64,000 bases of DNA from Aliishimia sp965656085 (GTDB taxonomy: Bacteria > Pseudomonadota > Alphaproteobacteria > Rhodobacterales > Rhodobacteraceae), in NCBI GenBank assembly GCA_965656085.1, contig CBFHJA010000020.1, positions 13,717 to 77,716 of the forward strand, read 5' to 3'; not shown here. Position 1 is the stretch's first letter. The text below holds more notes on this DNA, generated by a model. The model made no database searches. It was given only the letters and a program-made list of their open reading frames with translations, and had not been told where the DNA came from.

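Noticed and set aside
1..64000. rRNA, tRNA, insertion sequences, integrases, attachment sites or prophage genes
   Set aside because: None could be recognised on either strand; all larger non-antisense frames are explained by the listed genes.

Overview
The window is high-GC DNA with densely packed, overlapping operons. Its gene content is typical of a marine alphaproteobacterium of the Rhodobacterales/Roseobacter group: heterotetrameric sarcosine oxidase, a non-pyrrolysine MttB-type methyltransferase, an ALDH16-type double aldehyde dehydrogenase beside deoC, a fused PuuE-UraD, and a giant LEPR-type extracellular protein. No rRNA, tRNA, transposase, integrase or CRISPR array was seen.

Positions 1-14400 are mainly a methylated-amine catabolic region. 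A seven-gene minus-strand operon runs from 12567 down to 3104: dimethylglycine dehydrogenase, MttB-family methyltransferase, TetR regulator, soxB, soxD, soxA, soxG. The genes overlap or nearly touch. Together they can strip methyl groups from glycine betaine through dimethylglycine and sarcosine to glycine. A divergent Tat-exported solute-binding protein (12741-14366) starts on the other side of a promoter region that holds two near-identical palindromes (GGACA-N4-TGTCC), which are likely operators for the TetR protein. Downstream on the minus strand lie a metallophosphoesterase and a truncated GMC oxidoreductase.

Positions 14655-18011 (minus) hold deoC and an ALDH16-type enzyme, a two-step deoxyribose-5-phosphate route through acetaldehyde to acetate. 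Positions 18277-22163 (plus) hold a complete Mn/Zn/Fe ABC importer with one binding protein, one ATPase and two permeases (TroABCD/SitABCD layout), preceded by Fur/Mur-like palindromes. Positions 22567-27053 hold ureide (urate degradation) genes: HIU hydrolase, a PuuE-UraD fusion, ureidoglycine aminohydrolase, ureidoglycolate lyase and an NCS2 permease. A class-III aminotransferase, a TetR regulator and a HlyD-like adaptor follow.

From 30250 to the right edge (64000) there is a single plus-strand reading frame with no stop codon: at least 11,250 codons of one giant protein, still open at the end. It begins with an LEPR-XLL-type N-terminus. It then carries about 14 PPC-like repeats, 17 CARDB repeats, Ig/cadherin-like repeats, an RHS-like part, beta-propellers, a lipase-like fold with a lost nucleophile, a long helical region, a zincin peptidase motif (HEVAHTFGLPDLYD), PKD and cohesin-like domains, and two dockerin-like calcium loops. 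I found no cysteine codon in the whole frame. This is the outstanding feature of the window.

A second unusual item is a dispersed non-coding repeat of about 185 bp with 12-bp tandem GCCATACGC units and regularly placed GTTAAC sites. It occurs twice (14470-14656 and 22325-22509), both times between convergent genes.
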